Positions 49,546 to 62,916 of a stretch of DNA of 64,000 nucleotides are shown piece by piece. This DNA is from Megaustenia siamemsis (lineage: Eukaryota; Mollusca; Gastropoda; Stylommatophora; Ariophantidae). Within the stretch, counting starts at the first letter, position 1, and each line of letters begins with the position of its first letter. The position numbers and the translations under genes are program-made. The DNA is taken from contig JAVIAB010000160.1 of NCBI GenBank assembly GCA_032433765.1, positions 31,106,121 through 31,170,120 of the forward strand, given 5' to 3'. Below the pieces are notes generated by a model that worked only from the letters and a program-made list of their open reading frames with translations, was not told the DNA's origin and searched no databases.

Positions 49546-50255
49546 CGCTAGCCATGGCTTATATCTTGGTGTGTGTCATGTTTGTCATATCTCATATCTT
49601 GGTGTGTGTCCGTGTTAATCATGTCTCATATCTTTGTGTGTGTCTGTGTTTAATCATAACTCATATCTTAGTGTCTATCTGTGTTAGTCATGTGTCATAT
49701 CTTTGTGCGTGCATGTCTGTGTTAGTCATATCTCATATCCTTGTGTGCGTGTCTACGTTAGTCACATCTCGTACCTTTGTGTGTGCATGTCTATGTTAGT
49801 CATGTGTCATATATTTCTGTGTATGTCCATGCTAGTCACATCTCATATCTTAAAGTGTGTCTGTCTATGTTAGTCATGTCTCATATATTTCTGTGTCTGT
49901 GTTTAGTCACATCTCATATCTTTGTGTGTGCTTGTCTATGTTAGTCACATCTCCTATCTTTGTGAGTGCATGTTTATGTTAGTCATGTCTCATATCTTTG
50001 TGTGTGCATGACTGTGTTTAGTCATATCTCATATCTTAGTGTGTGTATCTGTGTTAGTCATATCTCATATTTTAGAGTGTGTCTGTGTTAGTCATATCTC
50101 ATATCTTAGTGTATGTGTGTGTGTGTGTGTCTGTATTAGCTATATCTCATATCTTGATGTGTGTCCGTGTTAGTCATGCCTCATATCGTTGTGTGCATGT
50201 CAGTGTTAGTCACATCTCATATCTTTGTATGAGCATGTCTGTGTTAGTCACCTCT
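49085..50255 (+). repeat. 34-bp minisatellite, left arm
   Basis: Unit about gctagccatggctcatatct plus tggtgtgtgtctgt, 32-41 bases. CCATGG-rich monomers to the left change to TAGTCATATCTC-type monomers to the right. A (GT)n(GC)n tract sits at 49483-49548. Matching monomers in the same order occur inverted at 52526-53195, including the variant ccgtgaagccatgg. Confidence 0.92.
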
Positions 50256-50543
50256 AGTGACTCGGGCAGATGGTGCTCATAAACCTGGGAGGGCCGACCA
50301 TCTAAGGGCAGAATCCCCCTACAGAAAAGACAATCTGCTGCCTTGCAGGAAGATTGGGGACAATCAAAGGCTAAGGAAAGCAAACCTGAATAAAATGCTG
50401 GCTGAAATCGGATGCACTGGACCACTGGCACAGAACACAGTGCAACGTTTTAACAGGTATTCAATCAGGGTGGATCTAATAGACTCTAATTATGATGTTC
50501 TGTCTGTGGGGTCGATCAATTCACTTAAACAGACAGCTGTCTT
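50256..50543 (+). repeat. Composite module and LINE-derived tail, left copy
   Basis: Starts ctcgggcagatggtgctc and runs through gggagggccgaccatctaag and gccttgcaggaagattgggg to the LINE-like tail (tcaattcacttaaacagac). It is about 90% similar to 52198-52525 inverted and, for its first 90 bases, to 55778-55865. Confidence 0.88.
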
Positions 50544-50798
50544 GGGAGCCGCGATAGCTCAGTGGTTAGTGAACTGGACTACAAAGGAAAAGGGGAAGGG
50601 TTCGACCCAACCGACGGCTTCCGGGTTCACCCAGCCTTAAAATCGGTTCCGGGTTTTTTCTGGGAAAGTAAAGCAGCACGGGCGTAATACCGACTATATT
50701 ACCCCAAAAATCATGTGATGAAGGTCTGTAAAATATAGGGTCACTAACACCATATTTCCCTATACGCCACTTGGCGTGACGGGGGTACTTTACTTACT
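50544..50798 (+). repeat. SINE1 nested in the composite tail
   Basis: Perfect 13-base duplication agacagctgtctt at 50531-50543 and 50799-50811. It is younger than composite (i). Confidence 0.95.
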
Positions 50799-50861
50799 AG
50801 ACAGCTGTCTTCATGTGAGAGTTTGGAATCCTAATCTGATTGAGTCATGATCGCAGAGAGA

Positions 50862-51105
50862 AAAATTAGGGGAAAAAATATCTTCTTTTTTTTGCCATGG
50901 AATGAGAAGTTAACGGTTGAAATATATTGTAACAACTGGGAAAGATGAAGGACGAAGAGATAGAGGGAAGCAAAGAGAAAAGATACCAGACAGCTTAAGA
51001 GAATAGCTTGGCAGAAGGTCAACAACAGAAATGATAAATAACTGTCGAAATCGAAAGTTGTGGAGAGACATGATCACCTACGCCAGCAGGCATGGTAATA
51101 TTTGA
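50862..51105 (+). pseudogene. LINE-B fragment, right of composite insertion
   Basis: Continues the LINE broken at 48299 (CCATGGAATGAGAAG block, then GAAGAGATAGAGGGAAGC) through the C-terminus and its end near 51105. Confidence 0.82.
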
Positions 51106-52138
51106 CGATGTTGAATCAGTTATAAGTCAGTGACGGCTTAAGTATGTGACATGGTGCCCTGGGTCAACTTCTGTAAATATTATTATTTGGAATAGATGTA
51201 TGTAGTTTATCACTGCGGCAGGTCGTGACAAGTACGCGTGAGAAATGATTTAATTCACAATTCATCTTCCACGCCATATTACAACGATACGAAAGTGCTA
51301 AATAGGACATCTGAAAAAGTACATTAAAATGTCCACATCAGTAACACATTTCATTGATAATCTTAACTCATGGAGGAAATAGCGCCGTTGGTTCCTTTAG
51401 GAGTGACAAAGCATTATATTTATAGAACGTGTAAAGGACGCATTCTATACCAAACTGTTCAGAAATAAAGGTTACAGTGTTCAGTAACAAAATATTCAAA
51501 CTCGGAATAGTTATCACAAACTGATAAATTAGGAGGGATAAACAATAAATGAAAGATAAGATATACAAACAAACCAAATGTTTCGTATTTTATTACTAAA
51601 GCTTGGCAAGCGGGAAGCAGCTGACCATTGGTCGCAAGCTGGGACATTAGACACAAGCTGATCAATACTCTGACCCACTTCACCTTTTCCGCTTATCTGC
51701 AAAAAACTATATGTGTAACAACAAACTGGTTAATGTGTCGATTATCACTGAGTCCACTTAGTGGAAATTGCTGTTATAGAAGATTTAGTCTCTCTTCTAC
51801 ATTTCTGTTCCAGAACGGGCAAGCCAGCTTTTCTAGCAGAAATCGGAGGTCTAGAAAGCCATTACAGCCTACCACATCAATGGGATCCAAGAACTAACGG
51901 CTCAAAGTCACAGCACACAAATCCAGGGCGTTAAAGGATCAATAGTTCGTTTGATGTTGAAACTAGTTCTGCATAATTAGAGCTATCAAATATGAAGCCT
52001 GGTGTAAGAAATGTGTAATCAATAATGCAATAACAGAAGTGTTTTGTTAAAGAGTCATTATTATTTTTTTCTTATTTCCCCATATTCGTGCGTTTATAGT
52101 AATATATATTTATCAATATAGGATAGGGGGGCCATGGG
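51106..52138. other. Spacer between the two composites, nothing recognised
   Basis: No repeat family or coding exon recognised. It is the loop between inverted arms 49.1-50.9 kb and 52.15-53.2 kb. Confidence 0.4.
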
Positions 52139-52153
52139 CTTAAGTCCTGTATT

Positions 52154-52197
<44 letters not shown>

Positions 52198-52198
<1 letters not shown>

Positions 52199-52525
52199 GA
52201 TCAGGACTCAATCAGAGTAGGATCCCAGACTCTCACACGAAGTCTGCTGTCAGGTTAAGTGTGTTGATCGCCCCCACAGGCCATCACAATTAGAGTCTGC
52301 TAGATCCACTCTGAATTGAACACCCGTTAAAACGTTGCACTGTGTTCTGCGCCAGTGGCCCAGTGCATCCGATTTCAGCCAGCATTTTATTCAGGTTTGC
52401 ATTCCTTAGCCTTTGATTGTCCCCAATCTTCCTGCAAGGCAGCAGGTGATCTTTTCTGTAGGGGGATTCTGCCCTTAGATGGTCGGCCCTCCCAGGTTTA
52501 CGAGCACCATCTGCCCGAGTCACTA
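52198..52525 (-). repeat. Composite module and LINE tail, right copy
   Basis: Reverse-strand copy of 50256-50861 without the SINE1, so it shows the undisturbed tail. It reads INTLNLTADFV, a stop, ESGILL in the frame that gives [16 protein letters not shown] in LINE-D, then TGATTGAGTCCTGATCGCAG and (GA)n. An amino-acid-level remnant confirms a coding LINE source. Confidence 0.9.
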
Positions 52526-53195
52526 GAGGTGACTAACACAGACATGCACACATAAAGATAGGAGATGTGACCAACACAGACTTGCACACAGCGGTACGAG
52601 GCATGACTAACACTGACACATATCAAGATATATGACACATGACTAACATAAACATGCACATAAAGATATGAGATATGACTAACATAGACATGCACACACA
52701 AAGATAGGACACGTGCCAAACATAGATATGCACACAAAGATATGAGATATGATCAACATAGACATGCACACACAAGGATATGAGATGTGACATACACAGG
52801 TATGCACACACAACGATATGAGATATGACTAACATAAACATGCACACAAAGATATGAGATATCTAACCCAAACATGCAGACACAAAGATACGACACATGA
52901 TTAACACAGATACACACTAAGATATGAGATATGACTAAACACATACACATAAAGATAAGAGACATGATTAACAAGGACACACAAGATATAAGATATGACT
53001 AACATGACACACACCAAGATATGAGCCATGGCCAGCACACACACACACACACACACAAGCTAAGATATGAACCATGGCTAGCACATAAACGCATCAAGAT
53101 ATGAGCCATGGCTAGCACAGAAACACATCAAGATATGAGCCATGGCTTCACGGAAAAACACTAAGAAATGAACCATGTCCAACACAGAAACACAT
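52526..53195 (-). repeat. 34-bp minisatellite, right arm
   Basis: Reverse complement of the later two thirds of the left array, with a (CA)n tract at about 53036-53057 at the place of the left (GT)n. Fewer monomers than the left arm. Confidence 0.92.
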
Positions 53196-54708
53196 TAAGG
53201 TATCCATATGCTTGGGTTTGTTGTAGTACTCTTCTTAACGTGGGAATCATCGACATACGAGACGCAGGTCCCGATTAACTGTTCACATGTTTCGTTGAAA
53301 CAGTTGTCCGGAAATTTGAGAGTGCAGTCTGACCCGTAGAACGTTCCCTTGCATGTACAGTCTGTACTTTCCGGGTCACATATGATGTCACAGCCATCAG
53401 AACACGTCTGTTTGCACTGTAGCCCAAAATTACCATCGGGACAAGTGTCACTACAGATATAGCCAGGACATTTACATTGTAGGCATTGTCCGGATTTTTC
53501 CTCACATAAAGGACAGACACTAAGACACGACCCGGAGCTGTCGTGTCCATAGATCCCATGTGAACAGTTGCCGTGACACGTACCGATGATGACGTTGTAT
53601 CCTTTGCAGCACCCACTACACACTGCACAAAACGACCAATGCCCGTCCAAACAATAGGTGTCTGTAGATGTTTGCACCTCACTCACCGTCAGTGCACTGT
53701 CGGCCTGCGAAATGGTCGATGAGAACTCAATATTAATGTGTGCCATTGTCGCTTGTGTGGTGACTACAATAGTGTTCACAGAAATGTTTGGGTATGATAT
53801 ATCATTATACTGAAACACTACACCGCCACTGTCAGAGAAAGCCTGTAGAGTGGCATTCTTTACCCGAATCATAGTGCTAGCTCGATGATAAATTCGAATG
53901 GTGTGAATCTTTCGGGACGTGGCATAGTTCAGATACCAGTAAACAGAATTGGTTCCACTTCCCAATTGTGTGTGTGTGTGCAGTCATTGTCATAGAGATT
54001 GATCTTTGTTTTGCCATTAACTGCAGGATCTGGTCCACATCCGTCTCCTGTATAGCAAGCATTAAATGTGTCGGTCTGGTTTGTGTTCTGTTTGAGAGCC
54101 ACATTCCGACCCCCGCCAATGTAGATGGAGCAGGCATTTGCAACTATCGCCCCTTCAATCCGTAACTTGTTGATCAGACCAGCCTCAGAGCCAAAGACAT
54201 CAATCTCGTGCGAACTAACTACAAACCGTGATTCCTTGTTACATGAGGCAGAACCATTTAGTTTTACCGTGAAACTGTCTGGATATGTTAAGTCATTCAC
54301 ATAAATCCTAAACCAGGAGAACGGCAAAGATTGATTGAGAGTTGCCTCAACTGATGTAGAATCCGTGTCCGGATTACATGTGGTGTCGTTGTTATCAAAC
54401 AGGAAAGTTTGTTCAGCGTATTTGTAAACGAGATCCAAGTACTGACACTGGGGTCCAAAATATTCGTGCTGAAAACTGTCATTGTTTTGGCATGTCTCTG
54501 TAGTTTTGTCACAAACTGAGTCATTGTTTGGGCATGTCCCTGTAGTTTTGTCACAAACTGAGTCATTATAGCAGTGACATTGTAACGTACAATTCGCCCC
54601 AAACCAACCGGCTGCACAAATTAGGTCATTAACTTCCAAGGTCTCGAATGAAGCCAGCAGATTAAAGATTTGATCTATAGCGGTGGTTAACGAACTGTTT
54701 ACAAACAT
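53195..54708 (-). pseudogene. EGF / FTP-lectin-like extracellular protein fragment, one frameshift
   Basis: Two open frames (54708-53929 and 53965-53195) form one protein broken by a frameshift in a (CA)n run at 53966-53979. Order: EGF-like start ICAAGWFGANCTLQCHC; a short internal duplication NDSVCDKTTGTCP / NDSVCDKTTETCQ; a beta-rich domain (YAEQTFLFDNNDTTC to CSIYIGGG); a fucolectin-tachylectin-like domain starting RNVALKQNTNQTDTFNACYT and containing CTHTH at the break, then VYWYLNYATSRKIHTIRIYH; then cysteine-rich EGF/laminin-type repeats (DGHWSFCAVCSGCCKGYN, CPDGNFGLQCKQTCSDGCD). It ends STTTNPSIWIP where the minisatellite begins. This architecture resembles the large MEGF-like/FTP families of molluscs. 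No signal peptide, transmembrane segment or intron is visible, so it is an incomplete fragment. Confidence 0.82.
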
Positions 54709-54924
54709 TTATTATCAAACCGTGGTTACATTTCTAAAAATCCGCCAACTCGCTGTGATAACAAATAGTGTGATGTTCAAAGTAAACATTGTTTAACAAT
54801 GGCTCGGACGCGATCATGCTTCCAGCTTGGTGCGTCCCATGACGTCATTCTCTCAGTCCTGTATTTAAAACGGGCCAAGTTAATGCGAAAATAGTCTATA
54901 GCAGTAAAACTTTCAAATAAACAT

Positions 54925-54952
54925 AATAGACTTCCGGTCAACATGGCGGATA
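54925..54952 (+). promoter_or_regulatory. ETS/YY1-like initiator motif
   Basis: gacttccggtcaacatggcgg combines a CTTCCGG (ETS-type) site with CAACATGGCGG (YY1-type), a pattern of housekeeping 5' ends. An ATG there opens 24 codons. It lies inside composite (ii) but on the opposite strand. Function is a guess. Confidence 0.3.
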
Positions 54953-55021
54953 TGCGGCAGGAACCGTTAAGGCAGAATTTGAAAAATGTTCTTTGTTGCA
55001 GTTTCCACATATCTTAAGTCC

Positions 55022-55944
55022 GGGTTCCTGTCGAAGCTACTGAGTTTGCTGCTCTGTGCGCACCGTGAGCTGTGTTTTTCATCCAGATCATGTTTCGATA
55101 TTCTGATTCCTTGAGATCAATAAGGATATCGTATGACGAAGGGCAGTTCAGTTGCGTTCACTTTCGGTGCCACTTGGCCTTATGTCTATTGGTGTGTACC
55201 ATAGCTGCTATGGTGGAGACTGCAGCTGCCTTTCTTTGTTTGGATCCTTCAATGAGATTAATTTTAATTTCCGCACACACTTCCGGTAAGATGGAGGATC
55301 TAGGTCGCGTTCTCTCGATTGCTGCAGAAAGTGCATGCGGAAACTGATAAATTTCGGTTCTCCGTTGTAATTTTCTGCGCCAAAGTATAAATGATGTTCC
55401 ACTTATTACATATGTGCGGCTAGAGCGAAGATGTACGTCGGCATTCAGTCCTTTTTTGACAAATCAAGTGTTGTGAATGCGACCTTCCAACGTCTAGACT
55501 TGATTTGCGCTTTACGTCACATTGGTGCTGGTCATGACCGTTGTTGGAATTCCTTGACGCAAGTTATTTCCCTGTTGCTTGTTAAAGTGAAGTACTTTCT
55601 CGGCCACAGTTTTGTCTCTTTGGAGTATTTTCACCGTGTTTTGTTTGCTGTATGCTGCTTTCACTGGAGCAATTGGGAATCTAAAGGGAGTAAAATTGTG
55701 CGTACGACATTTGTGTGTGCTACGTCATCGTAATGATGGTGATGGTCTATTCATCAACTTACTACAATTACTACAGCTCGGGCAGATGGTGCTCGTAAGC
55801 CTGGGAGTGCCGACCATCTAAGGGCAAAATCCCCCTACAGAAAAGACAATCTGCTGCCTTGCATGACTGGATCTCACAGACTCTAATTATGATCAGCTGA
55901 CTTCGTGTGAGAGTCTGGAATCCTACTCTGATTGAGTCTTGATC

Positions 55945-55999
<55 letters not shown>

Positions 56000-56098
56000 A
56001 ATTTGGATTATTCCACTGGCACATGCGGTTGAGCAATTATGAATTTTAATTCGTTTGCATTGATACCGGGGCCTTCGACTAACCATAACCATGAACAG
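55022..56098 (+). repeat. ISE1 copy split by composite (iii)
   Basis: The first two thirds (55022-55270) and the last third (55993-56098) match 8205-8552 and together form one complete ISE1. The 722-bp insertion between them is described at 55271. Confidence 0.88.
55271..55992 (+). mobile_element. Composite retroposon (iii), short complete copy
   Basis: Inserted in ISE1 with a perfect 10-base duplication attttaattt at 55261-55270 and 55993-56002. It starts ccgcacacacttccggtaag with atggagg (ETS-like plus ATG), holds an unrecognised 100-codon frame at 55431-55733, then the module start ctcgggcagatggtgctcg (55778-55865) and, after an internal deletion, the LINE-D-like tail and (GA)n at 55947-55992. 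Clean ends and tail make it the clearest evidence that this family moves as a retroposon. Confidence 0.85.
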
Positions 56099-56257
56099 AA
56101 TGCAAGTCAACATTATATTTTATTCTTAGCCCTGGTATTTTCGTTTGGAGCATAAATATGAGGAAATTTTTTTCCGACCAACACGATCTTAGTTTCAAAG
56201 CTTATTCTATCTAGTTATTATGATATACCTTCGGTACTTCAAGTAAAGATGTACATA

Positions 56258-59331
<3,074 letters not shown>

Positions 59332-59379
59332 TCGTTATTTACACACATTATCTAGAACTGGGGCTCATCCGTATTCTGA

Positions 59380-59530
59380 AAATGTTTACCATAGATTTTC
59401 TCTGAAAAATAAAGGCGGCCTGACATGGTAAAGACCATAACACATATAAATGTACGATGGTCATACGTTAGAAAAAGCTGGCACGAAAGCCATATTTCCC
59501 ATACTTCACAAGGCATGATAATCTCCTCCC
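59380..59530 (+). repeat. Diverged SINE 3' part
   Basis: ataaaggcggcctgacatgg resembles 43615 (aaagacggcctggcg), and gccatatttcccatacttca resembles the SINE1 3' end. Confidence 0.4.
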
Positions 59531-60240
59531 TTGTATACTCTACCTGAGATAGATCCCTGTATTTTGATATTTCTGGAGTATCTTGAATTGTTCAACCCAC
59601 CCAAGATCTTCAAAGGAGTAGAGATACTCATGAATCAAGGAGTTAAGCAAACCAAGCTATTTAGATCGAAAAGGTACACCTCCATGTCTTTAAGTACACC
59701 TTCACTAATGTGTCTAAGGCTTCCTTACAATGCAGCACCAATAATGATCCCGAACATACCCAAATAAAACGTTACTGTTTTAAACAGCCAAAGAGTGAAA
59801 ATATGGCTCACAGAAATAATCCTGATTGACAAAATATGGCACTGAAGAGCACCTTCAAATGTAGGATCCATGCCTTGTCAATTTATGTGTCTATCAGAAC
59901 TGATAGCGTAACAAATAAATAAGGTGTTGGGTCGTTCAAAGATTCCCATCATTGTTAATAACTATCAACTGTTGATGTTACTTTAAGACAATTTAACTAA
60001 GATAACTTCAGATAAAGGATAGATAGAATTAAACAATGTTTTATATGGAGAATGGCCGTTGACAACAGAAGCATAATAAATGTCTTCATCTGGTCACTGA
60101 GATCTTGCGAGCACGGAACGAAGATACTAGAAATAATTATAAAGAAATAATATTGCTGTAGAATTCTTGATCATCTTAGTGTGTGGTGTGGTGAAGCACT
60201 TGTCGATCCGGCGAAGACGACGTTGACATGGTTTTCTTTG
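59531..60240. other. No feature recognised
   Basis: AT-rich sequence with no coding, RNA or repeat signal seen. Confidence 0.4.
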
Positions 60241-60760
60241 AATAATGACATAGTCAACAAGACAAGGCCATATGTGGATAATATAATAATGACATAGTCA
60301 ACAAGACAACGCCATATGTGGATAATATAATAATGACATAGTCAACAAGACAACGACATATGTGGATAATATAATAATGACATAGTCAACAAGACAAGGC
60401 CATATGTGGATAATATAATAATGACATAGTCAACAAGACAACGCCATATGTGGATAATATAATAATGACATAGTCAACAAGACAACGCCATATGTGGATA
60501 ATATAATAATGACATAGTCAACAAGACAACGCCATATGTGGATAATATAATAATGACATAGTCAACAAGACAACGCCATATGTGGATAATATAATAATGA
60601 CATAGTCAACAAGACAACGCCATATGTGGATAATATAATAATGACATAGTCAACAAGACAACGCCATATGTGGATAATATAATAATGACATAGTCAACAA
60701 GACAACGCCATATGTGGATAATATAATAATGACATAGTCAACAAGACAACGCTATATGTG
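60241..60760. repeat. 44-bp minisatellite, about 12 copies
   Basis: Unit aataatgacatagtcaacaa plus gacaacgccatatgtggata and atat, nearly invariant. The first and fourth copies read aaggcc instead of aacgcc. Homogeneity suggests recent amplification. Confidence 0.97.
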
Positions 60761-60764
60761 AATC

Positions 60765-62085
60765 TATGTTCGGAGGTTGTGGGAAGAACTCATGCATTGA
60801 GACATCTAGGAGTGGGAGTTGATCGGAGCCTCGCTTTTAACAAACATGTAGACCAGGTGGTATTGAATGTCAGAAGGGCTTATCTGCAACGAGTGGCATA
60901 GCAGCAGAACAAATTGAAAAGAGTTATCTTGTTCTCTTATACAGTGGCTGGTACTGTCTGTGATTGAGTATGTACTGACTAGCATGGCTCTCAGCAATAC
61001 GCAAATAGATAACTAGAAAGGATGCAAAATGAGGCAGTGCGCATCACCCTTGGATGCACAAGAGATACTTAATGTAAGACGGCGCGTTATTTACTCGATT
61101 TTCCCACTATGACAGACAAAAATAATACCTTTCAGAGCATGTGTCTACCTTTGAATCAGTGTAGACCCATATCATCCGCTAAGCTGTGAATTTATGGGTA
61201 CAAAAGGTAGCAGGCGAAAAAGAATAAAATCATTGATGGGTCCGGCTATGGACATTGTTCAGTTGGTGTGTTCAATCGAGGACATAGAATCTGGGGAAAT
61301 GGGTACGAGTGACGTCAGAGTGCAGTATGTCCTTTCTCGTCGTCATCACACTGGACAGAGAATGTTGACAACAAAACATACTGGTCGTTGAGGCAGAAGT
61401 GCAGGCCTTGATTTTCAGGAACTCTGCTGATAGTGATGCAGTCATGTACACATATGGGTCTCTTATATGGCACGTACGGAGATCGAGATCTTTCACGGCT
61501 CATTTTGGAGGCAGAACTTTGAAGGAAGATAGTGGTGCTTTCGCATTGACTACAAGAAGTTTGACCATAGGAATTGTGGCTGCCACTAAAGCATTTACAT
61601 GGCTTGAGACATAGCCTTAAACACATGTGTGTTTCCTCAGTGACTCAATGAGTATGCTCAGAAAGATCGCGACTGGATGTTCTTTGACGGCAGTGGTTAG
61701 TCTCTGAGGTATATTATAAAAAAGTGTCTGCCTTCATTTTCGTGCCAGGGCACATGGGTGTAAGAGGTAATGACAGACTTGCCAGCTAGACTTATGCTTT
61801 GTGCGGAAGGGCTATGGCCCGCTGGGACAGTCAGAATGCCCTCAGCGATATTGGTAAAAAAATATATTGACTCAAAAGCTAACATCAAATCAGCAGCCAT
61901 AAACAGGCTTCATGAATACCATGTGAAGGTGGGAGGTGCCAGACGAGAATGCTACGTAGGAATCCATAGACGACTTATCAATAAATACAGCACCGGTGTC
62001 ATTAGTGGCTGCACGTTGATGGATATTCTTCGGAGGAGATCTGAGCACTTATGGACTTGTCCCATATGTAATGAGGATGAGCCGT
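60765..62085 (+). pseudogene. LINE-E: post-RT and RNase H, ending in a pentanucleotide array
   Basis: Order: RHLGVGVDRSLAFNKHVDQV (60800), RMQNEAVRITLGCTRDT (61020), a linker, an RNase H-like region (MYTYGSLIW, where the family has YTDGS), an open tail 61770-62102 with RRLINKYSTGVISGC and LRRRSEHLWTCPICNEDEPW, then a run into (AAACT)n. The first RNase H Asp is replaced by Tyr and there are many stops, so the copy is dead. Confidence 0.78.
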
Positions 62086-62505
62086 GGACTAAACTAAACT
62101 AAACTAAACTAAACTAAACTAAACTAAACTAAACTAAACTAAACTAAACTAAACTAAACTAAACTAAACTAAACTAAACTAAACTAAACTAAACTAAACT
62201 AAACTAAACTAAACTAAACTAAACTAAACTAAACTAAACTAAACTAAACTAAACTAAACTAAACTAAACTAAACTAAACTAAACTAAACTAAACTAAACT
62301 AAACTAAACTAAACTAAACTAAAGTAGACTAGACTAGACTAGACTAGACTAGACTAGACTAGACTAGACTAGACTAGACTAGGCTAGACTAGGCTAGACT
62401 AGGCTAGGCAGGCTAGGCTAGGCTAGGCTAGGCTAGGCTAGGCTAGGCTAGGCTAGGCTAGGCTAAGCTAAGCTAAGCTAAGCTAAGCTAAGCTAAGCTA
62501 AAGAT
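62083..62505. repeat. Graded pentanucleotide array
   Basis: About 50 units of AAACT (to about 62323), then AGACT, mixed AGGCT/AGACT, AGGCT, and finally AAGCT units, each block internally uniform. The frame of five never shifts except for single small breaks. Confidence 0.97.
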
Positions 62506-62655
62506 AAGCTTAGCTAAGAAGAGTGTCTGCCGCAAATTAAGATGAAAGCAAACAGCATATGCAGACCTAAAAGCTGATTAAATCAAATTGCGACAGAAGT
62601 CTGACTCTAGTCGGGTACGGTGAAAATAATAGCTCTTGACAAAGCCTAAGCACAC

Positions 62656-62916
62656 AAAAAAAAAAAAGGAAAGTACCCCCCTCACGCCAAGTGTCGTATA
62701 GGGAATATGGTGTTAGTGACCATAAATTTTACAGACCTTCGGCACATGATTTTTGGGGTAATGTGGTCGGTATTACGCCCGTGCTGCTTTACTTTCCCAG
62801 AAAAAAATCCGGCACCCATTAAAGGATGGGTGAACCCGGAAGCCGTCGGTTGAGATCGAACCCTACCCTTGTCCTTTGTAGTCCAGTTCACTAACCACTG
62901 AGCTATCGTGGCTCCC
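62656..62916 (-). repeat. SINE1 copy, full length
   Basis: Intact head (gagctatcgtggctccc on plus strand) and a 3' T-run of 12. Clear target-site duplication not found. Confidence 0.88.

Larger units (their letters stand above)
48300..50861 (+). mobile_element. Composite retroposon (i) with GPCR cargo
   Basis: Inserted in a LINE-B copy. The left half of the host LINE ends with aatattatggaaga (48286-48299) and the right half begins aaaattaggggaaaa (about 50862), an imperfect duplication. The interior order is an intronless GPCR fragment (48368-49066), a 34-bp minisatellite (49085-50255), a module of about 280 bp (50256-50540) and a LINE-D-like 3' tail with a short GA tract (to 50861). A SINE1 (50544-50798) later landed in the tail. 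The retroposon reading rests on the LINE tail and the interrupted host LINE. Confidence 0.72.
52148..55012 (-). mobile_element. Composite retroposon (ii) with EGF/FTP-lectin-like cargo
   Basis: Minus-strand order: 5' region (55012-54709), cargo ORF (54708-53195), 34-bp minisatellite (53195-52526), module (52525-52290), LINE-D-like tail (to 52198) and a (GA)n-rich end (to about 52148). It is flanked by the 9-base direct repeat cttaagtcc at 52139-52147 and 55013-55021. It is the tail-to-tail inverted counterpart of composite (i) with different cargo. Confidence 0.68.

Noticed and set aside
49143..50282. Cysteine- and histidine-rich open frames (SHILVCV repeats) on both arms of the minisatellite
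   Set aside because: They come from the 34-bp tandem repeat read through; the frame depends only on unit length.
62083..62505. Telomere-like repeat
   Set aside because: Units are five bases (AAACT and derivatives), not TTAGGG, and follow a LINE 3' end.
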